From JBFLVU01 sp964589625 (lineage in GTDB: Bacteria; Acidobacteriota; UBA4820; DSQY01): a stretch of 11,414 bases of DNA. The translations under genes and the position numbers were made by a program. Every line of letters begins with the position of its first letter. The stretch's first letter is position 1. The stretch covers positions 1-11,414 of the forward strand of contig CAZPSH010000055.1 in NCBI GenBank assembly GCA_964589625.1. Reading direction: 5' to 3'. Positions 5,596 to 11,414 of the stretch are shown one piece after another. Below the pieces are notes generated by a model. It saw only the letters and a program-made list of their open reading frames with translations. It had not been told where the DNA came from and searched no databases.

Positions 5596-6819
5596 ATGAA
5601 GATGTCCCCCATCACCCTCACACTGATCCTCGCTCTCGCGGTCGCCCTGCCCGCCGTCGGGGCCCCGCTCCAGGACGACGCGGAGGCGGGCGGCGCTCTC
5701 GTCTCCGGGGATGTCACGCAGACCACCGAAGCGGCCGAAGAAGAGGCCCTGGAGAAGCTCAACCAGGAGGCCCACGCCCAGCGTGCCCAACTGGAACAGC
5801 AAGCGGCCGAACTGGAGCGCCAGAAGGCCGAATCCGCCTCCCAGGACGAGGACCTCGAGCGCAAGCTCGAGGAGGCCGGCCGCCAGCTCGCGGAGGCCGA
5901 AAAGCAGATCCGCGTGCTGGAGGAAAAGCTGGCCCGCAGGGAACTCCAGAAACTGGAGCAGATGAAGGTCCTCAAGCGCGTTTCCGACAGGCCTCGCCTG
6001 GGGGTGATCCTGGAGACCGACCCGGACGAAGAGGTGGACCCCAAGGGCGTCCTCCTCCGGGGCGTCTCGCCGGGCGGACCCGCCGACGAGGCGGGCCTGC
6101 GCGCGGGCGACATCCTCACCTCGATCAACAAGAACCCTCTGGGCCTGGGCGATACCAAGAAGTCCACGAAGAAGATCTTCGAGGTCCTGGGAGGCGTCAA
6201 GTCTGGGGACACGGTCACGGTGGAGTATCTGAGGGGCACGAAAAGGCAGACCGCGGCCATCAAGGTCCGCCCCCCGGAATCCTCCGACTGGACCTTCCAA
6301 TTCCAGATGCCCGAGATCCCGGACATCCCGGCGGTCCACGCCATCCCCGACGTCCACGTGATGAAGGTCCCCGACGTGCGGGTCTTCGTGGGCGGCGGGC
6401 TCCCGGACGACTGGTACGACGTGGAGCTGGTGGAGTTGAACCCCGACCTGGGCCGCTACTTCGGAACCGAGGAGGGCCTCCTCGTGGTCAGCGCCCCCGC
6501 GGACTCCAGCCTCAAGCTCAAGGGAGGCGACGTCCTGCTCCAGATCGCGGGCCGGAAGCCCTCATCTCCCTCCCAGACCTTCCGGATTCTCAGGACCTAC
6601 GAGGAGGGCGAGAAGGTGACCATGAGGGTCCTTCGGGACCGCAAGCCCCTCGACCTCAACGTGGTGGTCCCCGCCTCCGAGTACGACGGCGAGAAGGGAG
6701 AATTCCGGTGGGAGGAAAGAAAGGTGGTGAGGCCTCGTGCCCCCAGGGCCCCGAAGGCCCCGTCCCCGGCACCCGAAGCCCCGGCGGCCCCCGCCGCTCC
6801 GGAGGCGCCCAATAGGTGA
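5596..6819 (+). CDS. Exported coiled-coil protein with two PDZ domains
   Basis: This 407-residue protein starts with a signal peptide (hydrophobic core about residues 5-22, likely cut near VGA at 21-23). A long coiled coil rich in Glu, Gln, Ala and Lys follows at about 46-128. A first PDZ domain lies at about 134-225 (LGVILE, then the GGPADEAGLRAGDIL carboxylate-loop/helix segment), and a second, more divergent one at about 292-360 (GLLVVSAPADSS, LKGGDVLLQIAGR). Between them, residues 238-264 repeat an (I/V)PD motif. The C-terminus (about 379-407) is a Pro/Ala-rich tail. No serine-protease domain is present, so this is not a DegS/HtrA enzyme. A role as a periplasmic scaffold or sensor that binds peptide ends and influences the anti-sigma factor is inferred from its position as third gene of the operon. 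No known gene name applies. Confidence 0.82.
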   Translation: MKMSPITLTLILALAVALPAVGAPLQDDAEAGGALVSGDVTQTTEAAEEEALEKLNQEAHAQRAQLEQQAAELERQKAESASQDEDLERKLEEAGRQLAEAEKQIRVLEEKLARRELQKLEQMKVLKRVSDRPRLGVILETDPDEEVDPKGVLLRGVSPGGPADEAGLRAGDILTSINKNPLGLGDTKKSTKKIFEVLGGVKSGDTVTVEYLRGTKRQTAAIKVRPPESSDWTFQFQMPEIPDIPAVHAIPDVHVMKVPDVRVFVGGGLPDDWYDVELVELNPDLGRYFGTEEGLLVVSAPADSSLKLKGGDVLLQIAGRKPSSPSQTFRILRTYEEGEKVTMRVLRDRKPLDLNVVVPASEYDGEKGEFRWEERKVVRPRAPRAPKAPSPAPEAPAAPAAPEAPNR

Positions 6820-6857
6820 AGCACGGCGCGGGCTTCGGCCCGGCTCACGAAACGCTC

Positions 6858-6882
6858 GGGGAGGGAGTTCGGCTCCCTCCCC
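6858..6882. terminator. Strong hairpin terminator between convergent operons
   Basis: GGGGAGGGAG (6858-6867) pairs perfectly with CTCCCTCCCC (6873-6882) around the loop TTCGG. On the + strand it is followed by TTCGTGTGTT, a moderately T-rich tail. It lies 38 bases after the PDZ protein stop and 20 bases beyond the dodecin stop on the other strand, so it probably serves both transcription units, more convincingly the + strand one. Confidence 0.75.
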
Positions 6883-6902
6883 TTCGTGTGTTCCGGGTTG
6901 TT

Positions 6903-7109
6903 CTACCGGATCTTGAAGGCGAGGTCCACGGTGGCCTGCCACTCGAGGACCTTCCCCGCGCCCACTGCCCCCCGGAATTCCACCACTTCAAACCAGGAGA
7001 GGTTTTCCAGGGTCTCCCCCGCTTTCTTGATCGCCGCTTGGATGGCCTTTTCGTAGCTGACCGTCGAGCACCCCACGACGCGGATCTTCTTGAAGACCTT
7101 ATCGGGCAT
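6903..7109 (-). CDS. Dodecin, flavin-binding small protein
   Basis: This 68-residue protein matches the dodecin family along its length: KVFKKIRVVGCSTVSYEKAI (the first strand and helix), LSWFEVVEFRG with the flavin-stacking tryptophan W39, and GKVLEWQATVDLAFKIR with the conserved glutamine Q57. Dodecins form hollow dodecamers that bind riboflavin or FMN in the cytoplasm, for storage or to quench phototoxic free flavin. The ATG at 7109 has GAGGAGG (7115-7121 on this strand) six bases upstream. It lies 74 bases after the pdxJ stop and is probably the last gene of the cdaA operon, though a separate promoter in the gap cannot be excluded. The gap contains GC-rich inverted repeats but no clear terminator. 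Confidence 0.93.
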   Translation of the reverse strand: MPDKVFKKIRVVGCSTVSYEKAIQAAIKKAGETLENLSWFEVVEFRGAVGAGKVLEWQATVDLAFKIR

Positions 7110-7183
7110 CTGTGCCTCCTCGAACCGGTAACGCGGGTGCCGCGGGGCCGATTCCGGGCCCGCCGCGTCCGCCGCCGTTCGCC

Positions 7184-7924
7184 TTATCCCGCGTGCGGCC
7201 CGCCGGCACCGAACCGGGCCAGGAGTGCCTTCATCTCCGACACCGCCCTTTCGAGTCCCACGAAGACCGCCCGCGAGAGGATGGAGTGGCCGATGTTCAA
7301 CTCCTCCAGGAAGGGCTGGGCCGCCACCGGACCCACGTTCCGGTAGTTGAGGGCGTGTCCCGCCAGGACCGAAAGGCCCAGTTTCGAGGAGAGCCGGGCC
7401 GACTCCTCGATGGCCTTGAGGGCCTTCTCTCTCTCCGCCTCGCTCCGCGCCTGGGCGTAGGCGTTGGTGTTGAGTTCCACCGCCTGGGCCCCCACCTTGT
7501 GGGCGCCGCGGATGTGGTCGAGGACCGGGTCCACGAAGAGGCTCACGCGGATGTTGTGGGCGTTGAGCCGCGAGACGGCTTGGTGGAGGTGGGCCGAGTT
7601 CAGGAGCACGTCGAGCCCGCCCTCCGTGGTCACCTCGTTGGGCCGCTCGGGAACGAGGGTGGCCTGCCAGGGCTGGATTCCCGCGGCGATCTCCAGCATC
7701 TCCGAGGTGGCGGCCATTTCGAGGTTCAGGCGGGTGGAGATGGTCCGCTTGAGCATCTCCACGTCCCGGTCCTGGATGTGCCGCCGATCCGAGCGGAGGT
7801 GGACGGTGATCCCGTCGGCCCCCCCGAGCTCGCACAAGACCGCTGCGTGGACGGGATCGGGCTCCGAGCCCCGTCGTGCCTGACGGAGGGTGGCCACGTG
7901 ATCGATGTTGACGCCAAGCCTCAT
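7184..7924 (-). CDS. pdxJ: Pyridoxine 5'-phosphate synthase
   Basis: This 246-residue protein is a full-length PdxJ, which condenses 1-deoxy-D-xylulose 5-phosphate with 3-amino-2-oxopropyl phosphate to give pyridoxine 5'-phosphate in the DXP-dependent vitamin B6 route. The family signature segments are all present: GVNIDHVATLR (H9), DGITVHLRSDRRHI (H42, R44), LNLEMA (E69), VPERPNEVTTEGGLDV (T99) and GHALNYRNV (H190). They correspond at a constant offset of 3 to the catalytic residues of the E. coli enzyme. The ATG at 7924 has GGGAGG (7931-7936 on this strand) six bases upstream. It follows the glmM stop by 25 bases and is read as part of the same operon, giving the unusual pairing of B6 synthesis with c-di-AMP and cell-wall genes. 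Confidence 0.97.
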   Translation of the reverse strand: MRLGVNIDHVATLRQARRGSEPDPVHAAVLCELGGADGITVHLRSDRRHIQDRDVEMLKRTISTRLNLEMAATSEMLEIAAGIQPWQATLVPERPNEVTTEGGLDVLLNSAHLHQAVSRLNAHNIRVSLFVDPVLDHIRGAHKVGAQAVELNTNAYAQARSEAEREKALKAIEESARLSSKLGLSVLAGHALNYRNVGPVAAQPFLEELNIGHSILSRAVFVGLERAVSEMKALLARFGAGGPHAG

Positions 7925-7949
7925 GGGACGCCTCCCGCTATTCGCTACT

Positions 7950-9290
7950 CTACCGACCCTCCCCCAGCACGTCCACGAGGACGCGCCGGAGGCGCGCGAT
8001 GACGCTCCGGACCTCTTCCTTGGTGCCCGCCTCCACCATGAGCCTCAGGAGGGGCTCCGTGCCGGAATACCTCAAGACGATTCTCCCGCGTCCACCCAGG
8101 GCCTCGGTTTCCTCGTGGAGAGCCTGTCGGATGGCCGGCGAGTCCTCCAGGGGGAGGCGCCGGGCCACACGAATGTTTTCGAGGACCTGGGGGTAGGCCC
8201 GAACGTCCTCCGCCAGGGCCTCCATTCCCCCCGCGTCCCGGGCCAGCGAGGCGTAGGTCATGGCCGTGAGGAGGCCGTCCCCGGTGGTGGAGCGGTCCAG
8301 GAAGAGGACGTGGCCCGAAGGCTCTCCCCCCAGGGCGCCCCCCCTGTCCAGGAGGCACTGGAGCACGTACCGGTCCCCCACCGGAGCCCTGAAAAACCGG
8401 AGGCCGTCTCTTCCGAGGCGCTCCTCCAGCCAGAGGTTGCTCATGACCGTGCCCACGACCCAGCGCCCCGGAAGCCGGCCTTGGGCGGAGCGGCGGAGGG
8501 CCTCACGGTACAGCACGTAGTCCCCGTCCAGGACCCTCCCCGTGTGCGAGACCGCCATGCAGCGATCGGCGTCGCCGTCGAAGGCGAAGGCCATATCGGC
8601 CCCCCGGGCGGCCAGGACCTCCCCCAGCCGGTGGGCGTGAAGGCTTCCGCACGCGGCGTTGATGTTTCGTCCGTCGGGCTCGCAGGCAATGGTCTCGACC
8701 TCCGCCCCGAGGGCGCGGAAGAGATCGGGCGCCAGCCGGGAGGCCGCGCCGTTGGCCCCGTCCACCAGAATCCTCCATCCCGAGAGCGGCCCTCCCTCCC
8801 AAAGGGAGACGAGCCAGTCCAAGTAGGCGCGCCCCAGCCCGGGTTCGGCCTGGGGCAGGTCGTTGGCGGGAGGAGAGGCCTCCCCGAGGGCCCCTTCGAG
8901 GGCCACCTCGATGTGGGTCTCCGTCTCGTCGGGGAGCTTGAAGCCGTCGCCGGAGAAGAACTTGATCCCGTTGTCCTCGAAGGGATTGTGGGAGGCGGAG
9001 ATCATGGCGCCGAAGGTGTAGCCGCCGGAGACGCACAGGCGGGCGACGGCGGGCGTGGGGAGCACGCCGGCGAACCGGCAGGCGACGCCCGCCTCCCCCA
9101 TGCCCTCGACGAGTTCGGCGGCGATCCAACCGCTCGATTCGCGCGGGTCCATGGCCACTACGGCCGAGGCTCCCCGTCCGCCGAGAATACGTCCGGCCGA
9201 GAGGCCGAGGGCCCGGACCGTGGTCGCGTCCAACGGAAAGACCCCCGCCTTGCCCCGCACCCCGTCGGTCCCGAAGTACCTGCGGCTCAA
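7950..9290 (-). CDS. glmM: Phosphoglucosamine mutase
   Basis: This 446-residue protein is a complete GlmM, which converts glucosamine 6-phosphate to glucosamine 1-phosphate for UDP-GlcNAc, peptidoglycan and lipid A synthesis. It opens with RYFGTDGVRG (4-13). It carries the phosphoserine loop ISASHNP (S100), the Mg-binding loop DGDADR (238-243), the sugar-recognition segment GGEPSGH, and the phosphate-binding RYSGTEP near residue 410. The start is TTG at 9290, overlapping the stop of cdaR (TTGA, 9287-9290); the family N-terminus begins right there, so no ATG or GTG start is possible without losing conserved sequence. In Firmicutes, GlmM binds CdaA and lowers its activity, so this gene order has known functional meaning. 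The enzyme needs phosphorylation of S100 for activity. Confidence 0.97.
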   Translation of the reverse strand: MSRRYFGTDGVRGKAGVFPLDATTVRALGLSAGRILGGRGASAVVAMDPRESSGWIAAELVEGMGEAGVACRFAGVLPTPAVARLCVSGGYTFGAMISASHNPFEDNGIKFFSGDGFKLPDETETHIEVALEGALGEASPPANDLPQAEPGLGRAYLDWLVSLWEGGPLSGWRILVDGANGAASRLAPDLFRALGAEVETIACEPDGRNINAACGSLHAHRLGEVLAARGADMAFAFDGDADRCMAVSHTGRVLDGDYVLYREALRRSAQGRLPGRWVVGTVMSNLWLEERLGRDGLRFFRAPVGDRYVLQCLLDRGGALGGEPSGHVLFLDRSTTGDGLLTAMTYASLARDAGGMEALAEDVRAYPQVLENIRVARRLPLEDSPAIRQALHEETEALGGRGRIVLRYSGTEPLLRLMVEAGTKEEVRSVIARLRRVLVDVLGEGR

Positions 9291-10282
9291 GGGGTTTCCA
9301 CCTCCATGGAGGGAGTCCGCTGGGACCTCGCGGCCCGGATTCCAACGAACCGCGGGCTAACGGATGTGATGAAGACTCGGGATGCGAGCGCGGGGTCGGC
9401 CAGGCGGACCGCCGGCCGCAGCTGCACCTCCCGGTCCGCCGGACGGTGGCCCGAGAGATCCACCTCGGCGACAAAATCGTCGGGAGCCAACGCTTCCATG
9501 AGACTGGCGGGGCCCTCGACCATGACCTTGATGCCCGAAGGGGCGACCTCCACGGGGACGCGGCCGCCGCGAACCTGGATCGGGACCGGTCCGACCGTCC
9601 TCTGGAGCCTCTTTTCGCCCAGGGTCACGGAGAGGGTAAAAGGGCCCAGGTCGCCGGTGGAGAGTTCGGGAGACGGAAGGGCGGGCACCACGGGCGTGAG
9701 GAAATCCTGGGCCCGGCCCTCCAGGGGCACGGCCTGGGTGGGAATGAACTGGAGCCTCTGGAGGAGGGCCGCGGGACCCGATACGTTCACCATGGGCGGG
9801 TCCACGCCCCACTCGAGCACCTGGCGGCCCGGTGCGGGCTGGCCCACGAACGTGGGTCGGAGAGGGAGCGTGGCGGAGCTTTTCCGGTCCACCGTGAAGC
9901 GTACCACGTTCGGCACCACCTTGATAAACTCCACGGACGAGGGCAGGCGCACGTTTTCCGTGCCAAGCTCCACGACCTGGGGGCCCGCGGACACGCGCCC
10001 CACGTCCACCCGGACTTCGACGTCTCCCTCCCGCAACCGCCGGACCATCTCGGGCGGTCCCTGCACCTCCACGGTGACCACCCGGAGGAGCTCTTCCTCC
10101 ATCAGCACGAGGCCTTCGGGCAGGTTGGCGAACTGGAGGGGCACGGTGAAGTCCCTCAGGGACTTCTCTTCGGAGACGGTGTATCCCCAATAGATGCAGG
10201 CCAGCAGAAGAGCTACCGTGGCGGAAAGCCAGGTTCCGCGGCCCTTCCCCGGAACGCGCGCGCCCCTCGTCTCAGCGGTCAA
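9287..10282 (-). CDS. cdaR: YbbR-domain protein, regulator of the diadenylate cyclase
   Basis: This 331-residue protein has a short basic N-terminus, one membrane segment at about residues 18-36 (WLSATVALLLACIYWGYTV), and an extracytoplasmic part of beta-rich YbbR repeats. The repeats are recognisable by recurring forms such as VPLQFANLPEGL (about 46-57), then VTVEVQGPPEMVRRL, and later VNVSGPAALLQRL and VMVEGPASLMEAL. In Firmicutes such a protein (CdaR) contacts the membrane cyclase CdaA and modulates c-di-AMP output. The start is TTG at 10282, overlapping the cdaA stop by 11 bases, with GGGAGGAAG upstream on this strand (about 10289-10297). No ATG or GTG lies between it and the membrane segment. 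Position between cdaA and glmM makes the assignment strong even though YbbR repeats diverge quickly. Confidence 0.92.
   Translation of the reverse strand: MTAETRGARVPGKGRGTWLSATVALLLACIYWGYTVSEEKSLRDFTVPLQFANLPEGLVLMEEELLRVVTVEVQGPPEMVRRLREGDVEVRVDVGRVSAGPQVVELGTENVRLPSSVEFIKVVPNVVRFTVDRKSSATLPLRPTFVGQPAPGRQVLEWGVDPPMVNVSGPAALLQRLQFIPTQAVPLEGRAQDFLTPVVPALPSPELSTGDLGPFTLSVTLGEKRLQRTVGPVPIQVRGGRVPVEVAPSGIKVMVEGPASLMEALAPDDFVAEVDLSGHRPADREVQLRPAVRLADPALASRVFITSVSPRFVGIRAARSQRTPSMEVETP
9298..9305 (-). promoter_or_regulatory. Strong ribosome-binding site supporting the TTG start of glmM
   Basis: On the minus strand GGAGGTGG (9305 down to 9298) lies 7 bases before TTG 9290. The site is inside the end of cdaR. 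It is close to a perfect anti-16S match and compensates for the weak start codon. Confidence 0.75.
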
Positions 10283-11051
10283 CGGATCTTCCTCCCAGCG
10301 CGGCTTCGAGACGGAGGGCCAGCTCCTCGGCGGAGGGGACCCGGTCGATCCGGCCGCCCTCTACGAGGGAGACGACGCCCCGTTCCTCGCTCACGACCAC
10401 GCAGATCGCGTCGGTCTCTTCCGTAATGCCCGCCGCGGCCCGGTGCCGAGTCCCCAGTTCGGTGGGAAGGGGCGTCTCCGTCAGGGGGAGGGTGCACCCC
10501 GCGGCCACGGCTTCCCCTTCGGACACGACCACCGCCCCGTCATGGAGGAGAGTCCCGGGGAAGAACACCGTCTGGAGGAGGTCCGCCGTGAGCTGGGCCT
10601 TGAGCGGAATGCCCGTCTCCGCGTAGTCCTTCAGCCCCTGGGTCCGCTCGAAGACCACGAGGGCCCCGTGACGCTGCTGGGCCATGGCAAAGGCCGCGTG
10701 GGCGGTCTCCCGGGCCAGCATCTGTACCTTCTCCGAGGAGGCTCTCCTGCCGAAGAAGAGGCCCCCGAAGTGGGCGAGGGTCTTGCGGATGGTGTCCTGG
10801 AAGATGACGACGGCGGCGAAGGGGACGTAGAAGAGGAGGTTCTGGAGGAGCCTATGGGTGGCGGTCATGTCCAGCCAGCCTGAAACCGCGTTCGCCGCCA
10901 GAAGGGCGAGGATGCCGACCATCATCTGGACGGCGCGGGTCCCGCGCACCTGACGGAGCACGAAGTAGAAAAGGGCCGCCACGGCCAGGACGTCCAGGAC
11001 GTCCTGCCAGTGAAGGCCGCGCACGTAGAGCGCCCAGAGAACCTCCTGCAT
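10272..11051 (-). CDS. cdaA: Membrane diadenylate cyclase (c-di-AMP synthase)
   Basis: This 259-residue protein joins two ATP into cyclic di-AMP. Three membrane helices span about residues 17-34, 40-60 and 68-86, followed by the DAC catalytic domain. That domain contains the DGA motif (171-173, in LLHDGAVVVS), the RHR motif (202-204, in GTRHRAAAGITEETDA) and SEERG (221-225), so all catalytic features look intact. The length is near the usual 270 residues of CdaA. The ATG at 11051 was chosen because GGGAGG precedes it and the family N-terminus starts there; the frame runs on upstream to an ATG at 11105 and beyond, but this would place the start at or before the likely transcription start. It is the first gene of the cdaA-cdaR-glmM operon. 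c-di-AMP usually controls potassium and osmolyte uptake and cell-wall homeostasis. Confidence 0.96.
   Translation of the reverse strand: MQEVLWALYVRGLHWQDVLDVLAVAALFYFVLRQVRGTRAVQMMVGILALLAANAVSGWLDMTATHRLLQNLLFYVPFAAVVIFQDTIRKTLAHFGGLFFGRRASSEKVQMLARETAHAAFAMAQQRHGALVVFERTQGLKDYAETGIPLKAQLTADLLQTVFFPGTLLHDGAVVVSEGEAVAAGCTLPLTETPLPTELGTRHRAAAGITEETDAICVVVSEERGVVSLVEGGRIDRVPSAEELALRLEAALGGRSVDR
10289..10297 (-). promoter_or_regulatory. Ribosome-binding site supporting the TTG start of cdaR
   Basis: On the minus strand, GGGAGGAAG lies within the last codons of cdaA and 6 bases ahead of TTG 10282. This supports the TTG as the true start. Confidence 0.65.
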
Positions 11052-11114
11052 GGCGCCTCCCGGGTGGGCCGGAGGGAGCCCGGTCCCGTCCCTCCAGCAT
11101 TCCATAGGATTTTT

Positions 11115-11143
11115 AGTATGTCGCGCCGCCGCCGGGCGGTCAA
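11115..11143 (-). promoter_or_regulatory. Sigma70-type promoter of the cdaA operon
   Basis: On the minus strand TTGACC (11143-11138) and CATACT (11120-11115) are separated by exactly 17 bases. Five of six -35 bases and four of six -10 bases match the consensus. Initiation would be near 11108, giving a leader of about 57 bases before the cdaA ATG. I see no ydaO-type c-di-AMP riboswitch in that short leader. Confidence 0.7.
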
Positions 11144-11163
11144 GAGCGCGAATTGCCCCCAAT

Positions 11164-11190
11164 CCCTCGAGGGGTGAAGAAGGCTTCTTC
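11164..11190. repeat. Two palindromes upstream of the cdaA promoter
   Basis: CCCTCGAGGG (11164-11173) is a perfect 10-base palindrome. GAAGAAG-G-CTTCTTC (11176-11190) is a 7-bp inverted repeat around one base. Both lie 21-47 bases upstream of the -35 element, where an activator or repressor could bind. The rest of the 292-base gap (11052-11343) holds the promoter and the terminator listed here and nothing else I can support. Confidence 0.35.
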
Positions 11191-11291
11191 TTCGGTTCAT
11201 TGTGCCACGCGCCTTCCGCGTCCCTTTTTCTCGTTTCATCGCGGGATCTGGGTTTCGAGGCGCAAAAGCTCGCAAGAGGAGCCACAGAAAA

Positions 11292-11319
11292 GGGGCGCGG
11301 AGCAAAGGCCCCGCGCCCC
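11292..11319 (-). terminator. Rho-independent terminator of the right-edge gene
   Basis: CCGCGCCCC (11311-11319) and GGGGCGCGG (11292-11300) form a 9-bp perfect GC stem with a 10-base loop. Read on the minus strand it is followed by TTTTCTGT, as expected of an intrinsic terminator. It lies 24 bases after the stop of the partial gene at the right edge. Confidence 0.8.
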
Positions 11320-11343
11320 CAGAGCGTCGATTCTACTCGTTGA

Positions 11344-11414
11344 CTAGTCTTCCACTTGACCGCCGCAGGGCGGGTTGTCGAGGGTGTTGGTGTCCACGAT
11401 GGCCGAGTACACGC
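11344..11414 (-). CDS. C-terminal end of an unidentified protein (partial, runs off the right edge)
   Basis: The minus strand reads 22 codons, ending VDTNTLDNPPCGGQVED and a TAG at 11346-11344. Nearly all codons end in G or C, and a terminator follows, so this is very probably the true end of a gene. The tail has one cysteine and no recognisable domain. A secreted or surface protein would fit the composition, but too little is visible to name it. Confidence 0.6.
   Translation of the reverse strand, partial: VYSAIVDTNTLDNPPCGGQVED

Noticed and set aside
5596..6819. Reading the PDZ protein as a DegS/HtrA protease.
   Set aside because: No trypsin-like domain or GNSGG-type active-site motif is present; only the signal peptide, coiled coil and two PDZ domains.
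7905..10193. A 762-codon open frame on the plus strand.
   Set aside because: It runs antisense to glmM and cdaR, both certain, and its product has no recognisable motif.
11207..11229. A 5-bp hairpin (ACGCG/CGCGT) followed by CCC and five T, resembling a plus-strand terminator.
   Set aside because: The stem is short, three C separate it from the T-run, and no plus-strand gene ends nearby.
11052..11285. An N-terminal extension of CdaA up to 78 residues longer.
   Set aside because: It would begin upstream of the promoter at 11115-11143, is rich in Arg and Pro, and is not part of the family; ATG 11051 has its own ribosome-binding site.

Overview
This is a GC-rich, gene-dense bacterial window in which genuine genes show strong G/C bias at third codon positions. 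An LpxH-family lipid A enzyme next to a Gram-positive-style cdaA-cdaR-glmM operon suggests a Gram-negative lineage that makes c-di-AMP. Acidobacteriota or a deltaproteobacterium-like group would fit, but this is inference. I see no tRNA, rRNA, CRISPR array, transposase or integrase.

Left part (about 231-4200, + strand): an LpxH-like UDP-2,3-diacylglucosamine diphosphatase, then a 101-residue helical protein of unknown function, a stand-alone SIR2-like (NAD-binding fold) protein, a POT-like major facilitator transporter that has lost the usual proton-coupling motif, and a 67-residue protein that looks like a gamma-carbonic-anhydrase-type protein with its beta-helix core removed. The helical protein and the SIR2 protein lie in one reading frame, separated by a single TAG and three codons. 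The SIR2 gene overlaps the transporter start by 16 bases. These two junctions suggest coordinated expression of the three genes.

Middle part (about 4201-6882, + strand): a 221-base gap holding AT-rich heptamer repeats and a candidate ECF-type promoter, then an ECF sigma factor, an overlapping membrane anti-sigma factor with a zinc-finger (HC2-like) N-terminus, and an exported coiled-coil protein with two PDZ domains. This looks like a self-contained envelope-signalling operon. It ends in a strong hairpin lying between convergent transcription units.

Right part (about 6903-11414, - strand): read right to left, the C-terminal end of an unidentified gene is followed by its terminator, then a good sigma70-type promoter and an operon of cdaA (diadenylate cyclase), cdaR (YbbR regulator), glmM (phosphoglucosamine mutase), pdxJ (pyridoxine 5'-phosphate synthase) and a dodecin. 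cdaR and glmM both start with TTG and overlap the gene before them. The first three genes link c-di-AMP synthesis to peptidoglycan precursor supply. pdxJ and dodecin add vitamin B6 synthesis and flavin binding.

The least explained items are the SIR2 module, the modified POT transporter, the core-less gamma-CA-like protein and the sigma/anti-sigma/PDZ trio.
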